Positions 10,838-22,617 of a stretch of 64,000 bases of DNA are shown one piece after another (within the stretch, counting starts at the first letter, position 1; the number at the start of each line of letters is the position of its first letter). This stretch comes from Zhengitettix transpicula (taxonomy: Eukaryota; Arthropoda; Insecta; Orthoptera; Tetrigidae). Where the stretch lies: contig CM073591.1 of assembly GCA_037074705.1 (NCBI GenBank), forward strand, positions 85,664,032-85,728,031. Reading direction: 5' to 3'. The notes beneath the pieces are model-generated. The model was not told the DNA's origin. It worked only from the letters and a program-made list of their open reading frames with translations, and did no database searches. The position numbers and the translations under genes are program-made.

Positions 10838-11075
10838 ATGTCACGATCTCGAAGCAGAAACTAATTATACGCGGGATTCTGAAACAGAGATCCAAGAACA
10901 GGTTAATGATATTTTCCTTTCCCCTTCTGCAGTAAACGAAAATTTTCCTATCGATTCCCAAGGACCTACCAATTCAGATTTAGTTGCCTTAATCACGAGA
11001 TTAGGAGCAGAAAATAAAGCTCAGTTTGAAAGTTTAAATGCGAGGTTAGATATAAAATATAAAAATAGGTATTAA
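10838..11075 (+). pseudogene. Gag-like N-terminal remnant of a Gypsy-type element
   Basis: ATG at 10838 starts MSRSRSRN and then meets a stop. A one-base shift gives an open frame reading YTRDSETEIQEQVNDIFLSP, a proline/asparagine-rich linker, and SDLVALITRLGAENKAQFES followed by LNARLD, ending at TAA 11073-11075. The second half looks like the start of a coiled coil. Position 233 bp after a primer-binding site, a basic N-terminus and a coiled-coil start fit an arthropod Gypsy Gag. The frameshift and early stop leave it non-functional, and the rest of the element is missing. Gag proteins diverge quickly, so this rests on position and general character. Confidence 0.5.
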
Positions 11076-11639
11076 ATAAAATAAAAGTTCAGCATTACCA
11101 CAGTTGTTAACAGTCGCCAAAACTTATAAGATATCAAGGCCTGGAAAATAATAATTTTCTCTTGCGAAAGTATTAATGCAGCTGTATAACATTCAATGTG
11201 GCAGAAAAGAAGTCAATTATATATGCTAACGCTGCATATGATTGAATAATTTAGATAACGGTATTTAATTAGCATTTAATAAGCTTCACAACAACTTGGG
11301 TGATCTGATTGGGAGAAATGTAGAAAATGCTTCGTGTTTTTAAGTTACAGCTTAAATTACAAGTTTAAGTAAATCGCTAACTATATTATATTTTCCTTTA
11401 ATATTAATAAAAGTAAGTTCTTAATTTATTTAATTTATTTATTTTAGCAATATAGCGACACCATAATTTTTATAAATCATTATTCCGTTCTTGAATGAAT
11501 TAAATGTTCCCATGTATCTGAAGTATTTGAGAGACTCATTCACGTAGTTGTTTCATATGTCCTTTGGGATGGAGTGGCATTTTAAGAAGACATTTGGAAA
11601 GTGTGAGGCTCATTTCATCTTACTGAGAAAGATGGAAAT

Positions 11640-11990
11640 ATCGTTGCTGTAGTTTTAAAAAGTTATAGGGTGCATAAAGCGTAGGACGTTGCCGTTCCCT
11701 TCGATTAGCGAACTGGGCCAGCCGCAAGGACGAGAGTTGACCTCTGGCTTGACTGTTCCCGGAGAAGTGAACAGGACTCGCCCACGCGCTGTGACGTCAC
11801 CCACACTTGTGTCTCTTGTGAGCTCCAGCAGCTGTGTCGAGTACTGCAAGAGGTCGGCCCCGTGACGTAAAACACAGACCTCCTGAGCGTAGGATATATT
11901 TCGCCAGTGTCAACAGTCTTTATTGGATAACGATGTTGCACTAAATGTACAGAATTAAACTCCACAGTGCGCATGAGAAAACAGGAAACC
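11640..11990. promoter_or_regulatory. GC-richer block with a palindromic CRE
   Basis: Sharp rise in GC compared with the flanks. It carries TGACGTCA at about 11790-11797 and a second GTGACGTAA near 11862. Minus-strand frames overlap here but do not agree with each other. It could be a regulatory island, a first exon or an old element; nothing decides. Confidence 0.25.
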
Positions 11991-12227
11991 TAAATTGCGG
12001 TCTTCACTTCAATCATCCTTAGCAAGTTCCGTATAGAGTATGGTCGAGAAGTGAGTCTCTCACATGGATGAAACAAGAATAATTTCAAGACAAACGTCAC
12101 GTTAGATTTCTAAAATTTTAGTCTTAGTGATACGTACTTACTCCTTTTCTCCATTGTCTTTACCAAAACATCTCATCACCAAGTAATTACAATAACCAAC
12201 GTTTGAATGCCTTATATGTAAAGAATA

Positions 12228-12440
12228 TCTTGTTACTAAAAATAATTTCCAAATTCATACAAAAGAACGGATGATATAAAAACCACATAACGTGTCCCTT
12301 TCTTCAGGTGCAAAGAAAACCTAGAACGACAGAACTGCAGGAACAAGGTTTCCAGAAACGTTTGTGATATTTATATCATCACTGCTTTTGTTTGTATTTG
12401 GATATTTTTGTTATTATTAATTTTCATATCGTGTTACTTC
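12228..12440. mobile_element. R2 MITE, diverged copy
   Basis: Left arm ATATAAAAACCACATAACGT and right arm AGAAACGTTTGTGATATTTA are inverted partners. Between them are TTTCTTCAGGTGC and CCTAGAACGACAGAACTGCA, the R2 centre. Ends are worn. Confidence 0.65.
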
Positions 12441-12722
12441 AACCGCTGTTATTTTTTTCTTGCTGCGATCAACTAAACCCTCAATATATTAACAATTGGC
12501 TTGTTGCTTCTTAAAAATTTTTAATGACAGCCCCACGCATTTAAAATCAGCTCTTCTGTATTTTGTCCGCATAAATAATTGCACTACGGTTGAAATTGAC
12601 TGTAAAAAAAAATTATTTTGTCTGTTCTCGAACCGAAACACACTGAACACAAATCACGCGGCTTTGAAATATTTCTCTGAATATTAATTCAGTATAAAAA
12701 AAACGACTGTATCTATTATTTA

Positions 12723-12988
12723 TTATCCATATTAAACTTGAAATAAAACCCTTTTTTAATTTTTCAGTCTTTATTTATTGGCAAAACCAAATATTCTGTC
12801 AGTCAAGTTAGTTATTAAGACTTATGACATGTAAGCTGAATGTACCTCTAACAACTTTGTAATGTTTTCACAGATGAATATGGATGAATAAACCGAAAGC
12901 CTCTAAAATTGACTGACAGAATATTGGCTTCGTCAATCAATGAAGACTGTACAGTTAAAAAAGGGGTTTCAAGTTAAATATGGTTAAT
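12723..12988. mobile_element. Fold-back element, about 265 bp
   Basis: Arms of about 90 bp (12723-12815 and 12905-12988) are reverse complements with mismatches. Both contain AATATTCTGTCAGTCAA, a CAGTCTT...ATTGATTG-like block and AACTTGAAA. The 90 bp centre is not repeated elsewhere in the window. No frame. Confidence 0.75.
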
Positions 12989-13382
12989 TCAGTAGTCTGA
13001 AATAACCAAAGATATTTATGTCGTTAAACAATGATGTAGAAAATTTAGAGAGGTAACTTTTTGTCAAAATATTCATTGAATACGGCAGAGGTAGAATTAA
13101 TATTTACCAATTTGTTTTTTTATAGCTACCAGTTAATATATCAGATGACTTCATTCGTAAGTAGTTTCCCCTCGCCATTTTATGTTAATAATGTTGGTCT
13201 ATATCTTTTTCATTTGTTTCAATTCTTGACTATTCCTACACTGATTCTTCAACACTATATATCTGCCTGTTTCATCGTAATTATTTATAATAAATTATCT
13301 ATTTAGATATTATTTATCTGCAGCGGGGTATTCTACATCATTTGAAATTTGTTGACTGGTAAGACCCGAATTTATCGGGTTA

Positions 13383-13610
13383 CCATTGCCTGAGTAAAAA
13401 GGAAAAAGAACCAAGAAAAGAAAAGCGAAAGAAAGAGGAACAGCAGAGAAGCTAAAAAAGAAGAAGATAGTAGAAATATAAAGGCAAGGGCGTTTTGGGC
13501 GAAGTGACAGCGATGAAGTAATAAATCGCCCAGAAGAACTGAACTAGAAGGTTAAAAGAGAGTGAAAGTAGAGATTACTGCAACGTTTCGAACAGAAAAA
13601 AACTACTATG
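13383..13610 (+). other. Purine-rich tract
   Basis: About 230 bp strongly enriched in A and G on the plus strand (runs such as AAAAAGGAAAAAGAACC and GAAAGAAAGAGGAAC). No gene. A simple-sequence or triplex-prone region is the plain reading. Confidence 0.6.
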
Positions 13611-13911
13611 CAACAACCATCATGTAGCTTCATTCGGATGCTTAACGTCGAGAGAGACGTGTCTCTAGGGCAAGGACGAATATAGCGTGCGGTCTCGCGA
13701 TCTTCTTTGACTGATGCGAAAGTTTCTTTGCTGTTCGATGCGTTGGAGTTTCAACATTTACGCTATAATAACCCTACAAACTCAGTTCTTCTGGACTATT
13801 TATTAATTCGTTCCTGCCACCTTCGCTCAATAATGAACGTAATGCGTCAGATTTATCTTCCTAGCTTATCCTATCTTTCTCCTTTTTCGATTTCCCTTCA
13901 TTAAAAAGAAA

Positions 13912-14140
13912 AAAATTACGTCTGATTGAAAATGATAGCCAATTCAGACAAAAAAGTGATAATACAAATATCACAAAACGTTTATGGGATCCTTGTCAAA
14001 AGGTTTTTGAGTTTTGTCAACTGACAATTGCAGTTGTGTCGCTCTTGGTTCTTCTTTGCATCAGACGAAAAGGACAAGGTATTTTTATAATATCACTTTT
14101 TTGTGTGAATTGGCTATCTTTCTGATTCATTCCCTTGATG
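13912..14140. mobile_element. R2 MITE copy
   Basis: Starts AAATTACGTCTGATTGAAAA and contains GATAGCCAATTCAGACAAAA. The reverse-complementary partner near 14110 is AATTGGCTATCTTTCTGATT. The centre carries GAGTTTTGTCAACTGACAAT and a TTGCATCAGACGAAAAGGAC block. Right terminal bases are missing. Confidence 0.8.
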
Positions 14141-14214
14141 GTTTTCTATCTACTCTGTCTCTACTGTTTTCATCGTTTTCCCCTTCCTTGGGGATGCCTT
14201 TTCCTCTCCGTTTT

Positions 14215-14655
14215 TGAACTAAGGTTCCCACAAGCCGAGGCACCTTGGCCAGTTCTGAGAGGTGTATGTTCCGGGGTCACAGACCTTGAGCATACGGTAA
14301 GAGTTGTTTGCTATTCCCATTGGAATAGTCGGCCAGCTGCCCCCTAAACTGGTCGAGGCACGGAGAAGGGAATGCTGCGTCCCCACAGCAAACTCCTCTC
14401 CCGCTATCGGAAGGGCGTGGGACAAGTACCCAATGCCCGACCTACCTGATGCAGGCTTTTCTAGGGCTTTCCCTGCATTTCTTTAGGCGAATGCCAGGTA
14501 GGATCCTTAAAATATAGGCCCGGGGGCCAGAGTCAACCCTTGTCTACCTTTCTCTACCCTTCCGCATCCACCCTTTCAAATCACTTCCTATGCTATTAAA
14601 GGGGAGTTGCCCAATGCGGATTAACCTCATGTAGCCTGTTGCTCTAAAAACAAAT
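14215..14655 (+). repeat. R1 repeat, near-complete copy
   Basis: Contains every R1 block: GTTCCCACAAGCCGAGGCAC, TGTATGTTCCGGGGTCACAG, GGCCAGCTGCCCCCTAAACT, GGGCGTGGGACAAGTACC, a CTGATGCAGG...CCTGCAT hairpin, GCGAATGCCAGGTAGGATCC, and the 3' end GGGGAGTTGCCCAATG...TGTAGCCTGTTGCTC, then an A-rich AAAAACAAATT. Frames of 60-70 codons are open on both strands through the front half. The A-rich end suggests a retroposed sequence. Confidence 0.85.
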
Positions 14656-14819
14656 TATTTATATATAATTCAAACAATTTTATACTGATTGTTATTAGGA
14701 ACTGCTACCCGACGTCTTTTAAATTCGCAGAGAGGCCTTTGTACGTATCGCACTCCCCTTCGTTAGAATAATTACATGGAGTTGTTTGATGCATGTTTAG
14801 AATTGCCGTGCGTAATGTT

Positions 14820-15640
14820 GAAACTCACAGACACACACACTCCTGTGTGGTGGAGCGCTTGACAGCCTCCTCCACATAATAAAGTAGTCGCGTGCAGACA
14901 GACCTTCACAGCAGTACGATGAGGCAATTACGTATCCATCACGATATACGCACAACAAAGATATTTTTGTATTCATTTTCTCAGTACGGGTACTCGCACA
15001 TCAAAGAGAGAGCCCAGCTCGTCCGCCGGACGTGAGAGGGAGAATTTGGGTTGGAAGGGGGTTGTAACACACTTTCCAAAGTACAAAAGGGGCTGCCGCA
15101 TTATTAAAGTTCAGAATTTACTTGTTTTTGTGTACGCGCACACGCTATTTTTAATCTGCGGAATAACGCAGCAGCATCGACTATTTTAATAACATGCACG
15201 CGGAGGAGGAACAAAACAGCCGACAGGGATGACGAGGAGTTGCCTCCTCTCCGGCCCCACCCCCGCCAACGTTTCCACCTTCGGTTCCGACGAATGGAAA
15301 GCGAAAACTGAGGCGAGAGCGGATTCGAGGCAACAATGCGTCCCAGCCGCTTGCCGTGGAGTCCCTGACAGATGCAGTGTAATTAAATTCTCATTAGAAG
15401 GTAGATGTTGGTTGTGCTGCCGTTGATAGCACCTGGCCTACTGAAAGAAAAGCACCGCGTCGTCGAGGAGTTTGGTCATTCGTTTCAGAACTGTTCGCGA
15501 ACAAAAACACGCTTCCAGAGTCGTGAAATGTTTGATTAATCGTATCGGTGGTCGAACACAAAGGATATCGGGTTCGAGCGATCGTTAAGACGCTTGTGAG
15601 GTTCCCGCGTTTGCTCATTCCTGCTTGGCTAATGTGAAAT
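14820..15640. other. GC-richer non-repeat block, possible regulatory DNA
   Basis: About 800 bp of higher GC with no resemblance to the repeats. It includes a CTATTTTTAA near 15148, which fits the MEF2 consensus YTAWWWWTAR, and GC-rich blocks at 15000-15060 and 15220-15370. Open frames at 15229-15426 (plus) and 15394-15618 (minus) are short and unrecognised. Conserved non-coding DNA or an untranslated exon are possible. Confidence 0.3.
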
Positions 15641-15736
15641 TTTGCTACAGTTTGGAGGCAGATGCATGGCTCAGGAGGAACTATTAAGTTCTGATTAGCC
15701 AGATAATCAATTTTTAATTTTAATAAAAATTCTTTT

Positions 15737-15996
15737 CAAAATGAAAAAATTTACGTCTGATTGAAAATAATGAATGGAAAAGATAGCCAATTCAGACAAA
15801 AAAGTAATAATATAAATACCACACAATGTTTCTGAGATCCTTGTTTCTTCGTCAGGTGCTGAAAAGAGCCTAGAGAAACACAACTGCACAGGTCAGTTGA
15901 CAATACTCAAAAGCCGATTATATTACCCTTTTTTGTCTTTATTGTCTATTTTTCTTATTCATTATTTTCAATGAGACGTAATTTTTTTGATTTTAA
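15737..15996. mobile_element. R2 MITE, best complete copy
   Basis: Termini are inverted repeats: AAATTTACGTCTGATTGAAA at the left and, reverse complemented, AAATTACGTCTCATTGAAAA at the right, followed by ATAATGAAT on both sides. Inside are GATAGCCAATTCAGACAAAA, TATAAATACCACACAATGTT, a CTTCGTCAGGTGC block and CCTAGAGAAACACAACTGCA. About 260 bp, near-palindromic, no coding. Confidence 0.85.
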
Positions 15997-16600
15997 AGTG
16001 TTGTTATGTTCACCTGATAAAGCCCCAAATTAGAGACGAACCGTAGAGTTTTTCTGTGTTTTTTTTATTTGTATTTATTTCAGTGCCAATGTAGCCACTC
16101 AACTGAATATTTCATATTAAAATTGTTTTGACTTTTTTGATAATTATAGTTAAGTATTTTGTTATTTCATGTAAAATAATATCAATATAATATTTAAATT
16201 GTAATGATATAGTAATATTTTCAACAAATAAGATAACATAATTATACCTATAAAGCAGTATTGAAGAATTTTTTCTTAAATGAGTTATGAGTACTTAGAA
16301 GACCAAATCAAATAATGACAGTATTTTTATACTTTTATAATTTTCAAAGATTTTTTGGGAGATCTCTAAAGCTAAGTTATGTTGTTAACGTAATAATTAC
16401 ATCTCCAACTCTTGCCAAATACAAGAGGGGTTATTCATAAATGTATGAAGATGAAGCATATTGCCCTGGTCCTTGGACTCCGATTTATTTTGGATACATT
16501 TTCCATTGTCTTAAACGGTCGGGAAAGCGAGGAACCAAGTGAATTACTCCTTTCATTTCAGGAATATTGTCCGGCTGGCGAATATAATAATATAAACAGG
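15997..16600. other. AT-rich, no gene; worn hammerhead-like tail
   Basis: ACCTGATAAAGCCCCAAATT then AGAGACGAACCG at about 16010-16041 is a decayed form of the tail motif described at 45215-45330. The rest is AT-rich without features. A 68-codon frame at 16412-16618 is unrecognised. Confidence 0.4.
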
Positions 16601-16610
16601 AGGATAGATA

Positions 16611-17025
16611 GGTCGTGAGATACTTCAAGTCGTGTCAGATGCGCAGTAGAAGAAGGGAGAAGGTGGAGGGGAGCATTGTCTTCAGTAGGAAACTCCCTCT
16701 TGCGGTGAAGCTGGAACTACACCAGTACCATTCTTAAAAAAACATAAATTATATCCTTACGAACGGGATGCACAAACAACGGCGAGCTTTTTTTATCACA
16801 CACTGTACTTATCATCTCTTAACTTAAACAGATCTTTTTTTTTGTGTACAACATATCTGGAGCTGAACACAATGTATATCCAGGTGTCAATATTATCAAT
16901 ATACTTATTACACTTTCCGTAACAAAGGTTCTTGTCAAACTGAGCTCTGACACACCTTTACTATAATTATATGGCAGTGGGCCACTGCGCATCTTATATA
17001 GACAGGACTTCTAGTTCTCGCGACC
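16611..17025 (-). mobile_element. TA-flanked MITE, copy 1
   Basis: Ends GGTCGTGAGATA at the left (16611) and, reverse complemented, GGTCGCGAGAACTAG at the right (to 17025), each flanked by TA (16609-16610 and 17026-17027). GATGCGCAGT follows in both arms. It is homologous in the opposite orientation to 36252-36598: shared blocks include GGAGGGGAGCATTGTC and ACCTTTGTTACGG. TA target duplication suggests a Tc1/mariner-type mobiliser. No transposase. Confidence 0.8.
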
Positions 17026-17169
17026 TATCCACTGCTCTGGAGATAACCCACGCATCCAAGTGTCATTCTTTTCAGAACTTTTATACTTCTGACATTACTT
17101 CAGGTCTCACGAGATCATTTTATTTAATTTATCTCAGAACTGGACTGATTGTAGCTATTTCAGATTAAA

Positions 17170-18480
17170 GCGTAAAATACTAGAGCATCTCTATAATGCT
17201 TCAAACAAGAGAATGCTAATCGTTCTAAGCATGTTATTATTTTTTAAATAAAAATTTCTCGTGGCTTGTCAACTTCAGAAACATTTGAACGTTTAATTGT
17301 TACTGCGATCGAAAACATTTTGGTGACGGAAGCAGTAAATTAGGGACAAAACACTGTCTAAAATGTCCATAAACTTAAAAGCTAATTGTATGTGAAACGT
17401 TCTGTAGTGGTCGGTGTGGTTGCGTGACGAATACTTAGCTTTCCGTTAATTAAATAAGTTGCCTGTTCAGCTGTTACATTGATTTTTCCGATATTGACGA
17501 CCAACTCCACGAAGTCTTGTGGCGTCTAAAATAGAAATTTAGTTCTTAATTCATTTACATTCTCATATTGCCACTTTCATTACACAGTTTTTTTTTAATG
17601 TTGATGATAATTCAATATATAGAACACCTACAGCAATCACTAAATCAAACGAGTATCAAAATTACTGGCAGGTTGTACGAGAGACATTAACAAATATTTA
17701 TTCAAGAAACCCTGATTTCGTCATTGAGTTCATCGAAAGTTGCAAAGGTGAACTTCAATGAAATATAGAATAAATGAAATTTTAACTACCGTTTGAATAA
17801 GAAATATTCGTATTAGTAACATTTGCACAATTGTTTTTTTAGAAATGCATTCAAAAGTGATTTGAAATAATGCTCACCAGGCACTTAAAAACGCAGTGCT
17901 CTATTCAAGTCCTTGGCATTTACTTCAGTCAAGCAGAAAATAAAGGCTGGCATCACATTGCAATGCAAACAATGCAAAATGCCGAAAATATTTCATACGT
18001 CTCAGTCGATACAAGTCAAGCACAAAATTTACTGCAAGCCCTTGTAACGAAGTTCTTATTTCAATATGTACAGTTACTTTTACGAAATGGCATGCAACTG
18101 TTTCCACACAGTGGAATTTGTCTATCGAGCACGTACATTAGTCGCCCAAATACAAACACAAAACACAATTCATTTTAGTTCAAGTAATTTTGTGTCCCAC
18201 ATAAAAAGTGCGGCCTTAAGTTTTTCCCTATTTTTGTACGAAGAAATTTATACATAAGGAAGTAGTTATCATTTATGAACTGATACTTCAACTATTTATA
18301 GAAGTATAATTAAATAAATAATCTAAAACTTAAACAAGTCTTTATAAAATAAGTAGAAACGTAAAACAGATTTTTTATGTAAAATCATATTTTTGGTTAT
18401 TTTAAAACAGGAAATTCTTTGACAATTATCGTCGATTCAAACGTTTATACCTCAGAAATGTAGTTTGGTTTAAATATGCA
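17170..18480. other. No recognisable feature
   Basis: AT-rich. The frame at 17870-18178 is overlapped on the opposite strand by another frame and has no family match. Confidence 0.4.
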
Positions 18481-18486
18481 AAATAC

Positions 18487-18825
18487 TTATAATTTGTTAC
18501 ATTGATCGCACTGTTTGACAAAAAAGATTTCTTCAACAAGCTGGGTTTTAGGTTTCGAATTTGTAGGGATCCAAATTGGAATAATACTCAACGGTACATG
18601 CGACAGCAATTCGTAAATCTGATAAAGCAGTTTCGCCTTGGCGACCATAAGCGTTTTGACAGTTATCGCTACAAGGAAAAAAAGAATTGGTTGTTTTTCC
18701 TTCAGTTCTCGATACAGTCTGACCATTATCGGCCTTTTTTCGAAGTACTCAATGAAAGTAACATCACGTGGATCATACAAGAACAACTTCTTTCCGATGT
18801 CGTTTGTAGAAGGTTTTTTCATCAT
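18487..18825 (-). CDS. Hypothetical open frame, 112 codons, one possible membrane segment
   Basis: Starts MMKKPSTNDIGKKLFLYDPR and contains one hydrophobic stretch, PILFFLVAITVKTLMVA (about residues 46-62), after a charged region, so a type II single-pass membrane protein is conceivable. The plus strand also carries long frames over the same DNA, which lowers confidence. I do not recognise the family. It ends against an R1 fragment on the upstream side (18835). It may be an old element frame or chance. Confidence 0.25.
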   Translation of the reverse strand: MMKKPSTNDIGKKLFLYDPRDVTFIEYFEKRPIMVRLYRELKEKQPILFFLVAITVKTLMVAKAKLLYQIYELLSHVPLSIIPIWIPTNSKPKTQLVEEIFFVKQCDQCNKL

Positions 18826-18834
18826 GACTTGTTA

Positions 18835-18945
18835 TCTACATTGCTCTCCCTTTCAAATCCCTTGTCATGTTAGTAAATGGGTGGGACACCACGTGGATGG
18901 CTGTCATGTAGCCTGTTATTTTTTTTAAAAAAACTATAGACCTTC
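18835..18945 (+). repeat. R1 3' end fragment
   Basis: CTCCCTTTCAAATCCCTTGT, then a worn GTAAATGGGTGGGACACCAC and TGTAGCCTGTTATTTTTTTT. Only the R1 3' end and A/T tail remain. Confidence 0.7.
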
Positions 18946-19193
18946 GTAATGTTATTTAGTTTGGCCACCTCTAACACATCACTCAAGTGTGCGGATTCCA
19001 CACACAAATCCTCAGTTATTCTTACGCGGACAGCTGTCGCCATTTTTCAAATAAATATCATTTAAACGAAACTCACTGTTTTATCACAACGAATGTTTCT
19101 GTGCCGGTTTAAACTCATTTGCCGAAAGCATTTATCGGTGTAAGGACAATTGATTAAATATATTTCTAGAGTTACAGGTTTAATGAGGGTTAA

Positions 19194-20264
19194 GGTCGAG
19201 ACACACTGCTATCACGTCACGTACTGTCACGTGACATGCCGGTCATAAAGTTGAAGCGTGACTGCAGCCTCAATCGTACACTGCTGTCACGTCACGTTGT
19301 TCACGGCCAGCAAAGCCTACTTTGACTAGTGACTAGTGCTTAGCTCAGAGCTTTTTTTTTCAATATACCAGTCTACATCTGTGTACCTGTCAGCCGTACA
19401 TTCTCTTGCACGAAAAGTACATCTAATACCGTTACGGAAATACCAAGTATTGTTTCCCTTTGAAGCAACCTGCAAGGCTAAAACTGGAGACGGTAACACG
19501 TAATAAAGAATTCTATACAGATTCTGTTTTGGTTATAGGAATAATACTGTATTATACTACCGAAGATGGTCTAATACAATCATATATTTACACGTGTGTC
19601 TAAATATTATATAAAAATTTAAGTCGTTCTAATTAGGTACACGCGAGTTATTTGGCGTTATTAAATAACAATAAGAAAACCTGACTGAGATAGTAATAGG
19701 TTAATAAATTTATTATTCCACCAAATAATTAAATAAAATGTGAAAAAGTAAGGTTGATAGATTTTAAATTCATTCAAATAACAACTCGTGTATTTATTTC
19801 TTTCATTTAAGTTAGGTGTATTTTCGTAACTTGTCGATGATTTTTTGAAACCCGATAGTGCGTTAAAAAGAGAATTTAATTCTCTACAACTTTCCTTCCA
19901 CGGGAAATTTGTGTTCGAGCGACCATTTTAGAGATATCATAATGGTTAGGTTGTAATGGATTATTAACAATAAATAATAATAATTAAGTAAAATAATTCT
20001 TTGTTCCATCGGAAAAAAACTGACTGGGGATCCTCAAGCGCCTTTGATAACGTTTAAAACAGAATACAGAATGAAAAATGTGACATGGCGTGACATCAAA
20101 ACGTGTGCGAGCGCAGATCACAGATACGTGACAGCGCGTGACGACCCGTGATAGAAGTGTCTCTCTGGCCCGATAGACAACATTGGCAGGTAGTATCGCA
20201 CACTTCTGGGACTTCACATTTAATCACGTGACAGCACGTGACGTGATGGCAGTGTGTCTCCACC
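19194..20264. mobile_element. TTAA-flanked element with 41 bp terminal inverted repeats
   Basis: Left end GGTCGAGACACACTGCTATC and right end (reverse complement) GGTGGAGACACACTGCCATC continue as ACGTCACGT(A/G)CTGTCACGTGA, a 41 bp repeat with three differences. TTAA lies immediately outside both ends (19190-19193, 20265-20268). CACGTCACGT-type subrepeats recur inside both arms. The 1.07 kb body has no transposase. A TTAA flank fits piggyBac, while a TAA flank and a GG start fit PIF/Harbinger; the sequence does not decide. Confidence 0.8.
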
Positions 20265-20274
20265 TTAATTCGCT

Positions 20275-20350
20275 TTGACGGGTCTACCCTTCAATAGAAT
20301 AGGAAGGGACGGAAAAGTAGGGATATTGAAGGTAGAGCAAAGGACAAACT
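20275..20350 (-). repeat. R1 3' end fragment, reversed
   Basis: AATAGAATAGGAAGGGA and GGTAGAGCAAAGGACAAACT match the reverse complement of the R1 3' region. It sits directly beside the TTAA-flanked element. Confidence 0.55.
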
Positions 20351-20359
20351 GTGAGTGAG

Positions 20360-21520
20360 ATTTTATTTATTATTGTGTCAAACAAAGCTCGATTCGAGCG
20401 ACTGCTGAAACTCACGGTACATACACACAAAGATCACATCTCAAAAGGTTGTCTAATAAAGGAAAAACTACATGCATAATAAATACACAGGGATGTAACG
20501 AGATATTTCACATCAGCTGGGACTAACAGAGTCGGCAAATAAGACGCAATGTATAATATTTGCGCTCTTTTGTAATTATTGTCCCTACACCAAATTAAAT
20601 ATTTAAGAATATAATAATATGCTTTAATATTGTCCTCGCTCCCTTATTGCTGCTGCTCATACTCAACTGGTGGTACTGAATATGACAAGTGTGCAAATTA
20701 TGCCTACAACGAGTTTGCAATTTTAATTAATTTTAGTACTGAATTTAATTTCCTCATAAACCAGGGTAGTTGAGGAAGGAGGGGAAGTGACGAATTGCGG
20801 CCCACAATGTCGCGCCTCCTAACGAATACGTTGCCTGCCAGCATTTTAATGAAATCCGTCACAGGTTGTTCTTTATATGAAAGACAAATTTTTATTGGAT
20901 CTATTAGAATATTTATAGCTAATAGTGATTTAAATAACAAAATTAGTAATATAAGCACTATCCACGTGGCTATAAGCTATAAGCTTATAAGTTTACCTTC
21001 AAGTAACGTAAATTTATAACTGTCAAATTTGACGAATAACGTGACAAAATATGAGTATCCTTCAATTATCAATTAAATGAATAGCTGAAGTATTAATCTG
21101 AACTTTCGGTGAAATTAGTAGATAAGTAAGTAAATAACGTCTGATTGAAACACACCTTGTAAGGAACATTACCTTGCCATAAACCTTTATTTATAATGCC
21201 TGGCAATAGAAAAGAATAACTGATACTTTTTTTTCAACTTACTAATGGATATAACAACTACTGGATCAATAAATAAATTTATTCTATTAATATCATGCCT
21301 ATTTACACTTAAGTACAAGCTTCACGACCATTTTCAATGAAATGGATTAAATAAGCTTATGTAGGCAATAATATGAATTCTTTTCATTCTGGACGAGTAA
21401 ATAGCATCCAGTATTGGAGTCCGTTGGTTGAATGTTACATACCAATATTTTTCTTAATCGTTGACAGTGAGATATTATTCTTAGGTTTCCTCAAATGTTT
21501 AAGTAATATAAATACTGAGT
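20360..21520. other. No gene; R2 terminal scrap
   Basis: AT-rich. AACGTCTGATTGAAACA near 21136-21152 is the tip of an R2 copy; the block after it (TTACCTTGCCATAAACC) resembles sequence beside the Penelope-type tails near 34490 and 35260. Nothing else recognised. Confidence 0.4.
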
Positions 21521-21525
21521 TATTA

Positions 21526-21828
21526 TTAATCAAGTTGAATTTGATGCATAAAAAACTGCATTTTCGTCTTATACATATCATTGCATACGATCGTACAGAG
21601 AAGTAATACGTACTGGTATAAATTAAAGATCATCAGCGTCTTCATATGAAAATAATCCATCGTTATTACCTGAAACAAAAGAATAAGTATTAACTTATTT
21701 GCACTGGTGATCACTTCTGAAAAATAACTGTGTATATAAATTATTCGCAAAGATAGTTCGGTAAGATTCTGGATTTTTATATTACTTACGTACATTGACG
21801 AGTACGAGTAATCTTTAACGGTTAACAT
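21526..21828 (-). CDS. Hypothetical frame with an internal intron-like signal pair
   Basis: A 100-codon minus-strand frame begins MLTVKDYSYSSMY. Directly after the Tyr codon is GTAAGT (about 21789), a consensus donor, and about 110 bp on is TTATTCTTTTGTTTCAG (about 21670-21686), a good acceptor. Spliced in frame it continues VITMDYFHMKTLMIF. In another phase the second exon ends in a tidy NNDGLFSYEDADDL. The intron would also be open, so a chance frame is possible. No family recognised. Confidence 0.25.
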   Translation of the reverse strand: MLTVKDYSYSSMYVSNIKIQNLTELSLRIIYIHSYFSEVITSANKLILILLFQVITMDYFHMKTLMIFNLYQYVLLLCTIVCNDMYKTKMQFFMHQIQLD

Positions 21829-22617
21829 GGAAAACGAGTTCCCATTATTTAGTATCGTACTTCATACAGATACAGTCACAGCAAATCTATTTCTGGTTCT
21901 AAAATACAATCACAACAATCAAAGTAACAAAATATATAATTAACAAAATGAAATATAATTACAAAAGCAATCGACTTCGATTATATTACGCTAGATCCAT
22001 TATCAAATAACATTGAAATTTGTGGTTTCATGAGGTGTCCGGGTCTCTGGAAGAACGCCGAATTTTAATCAACCGCATTGCACTTTGTTCTAGTTCTTTT
22101 ATCTGCTTTTTATTCGCGGTCAAGTTAAGGGCCGCTAAATTAAATACCAGAATAGTTTTACGGGACTGATGCAACGATTCGGACAATTGTAGGCCGTGAT
22201 AATGCATCATATTATAATATTCATTTGCTGATAAAAAAAATAGAATTGCAATAATTTAAACACTACTCTTAAATAACTCATCAGGATATTAACTATAATT
22301 CGTTGATCCAATAAAATAAAATTCACGAAGATTAACTGAAAATTCTCGTGAATAATTTTCATATGCTGGATTAAAAAAACACATGCAACGGAGTTATTCT
22401 TTTTAATACATAATAACTGATTATTATAGACCTGTTTAATAATACCCCAATTTATTTACAATTTCTTCGTCGTTCAATATTTATAATTTACATATAATAA
22501 CCGTTCTGATACTAGAAAAACACGATCTCTTTATCTGATATTTTACTGTCATGTGAATGGTTCATGCGTCGAGGTGTGTCGTCCCGCGATGACCCGCGTC
22601 GCAACTCTCTAATCTAA

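Noticed and set aside
13120..13165. Micro-exon between TTTTTTTATAG and GTAAGT
   Set aside because: Only about 31 bases, no neighbouring exons in phase; such signal pairs are expected by chance in AT-rich DNA.
14304..14486. 60-codon frame in R1, similar to frames at 353-553 and 59413-59601
   Set aside because: Similarity follows from the DNA repeat itself; the opposite strand is equally open and there is no known domain.
17870..18178. 102-codon plus-strand frame
   Set aside because: Opposite strand is open over the same stretch, no splice signals or family match.
18487..18825. Na/K-ATPase beta subunit (from the FLYDPRD start and single hydrophobic segment)
   Set aside because: The similarity is limited to a few residues; the conserved RTGxSW motif and the downstream extracellular pattern are absent in all frames.
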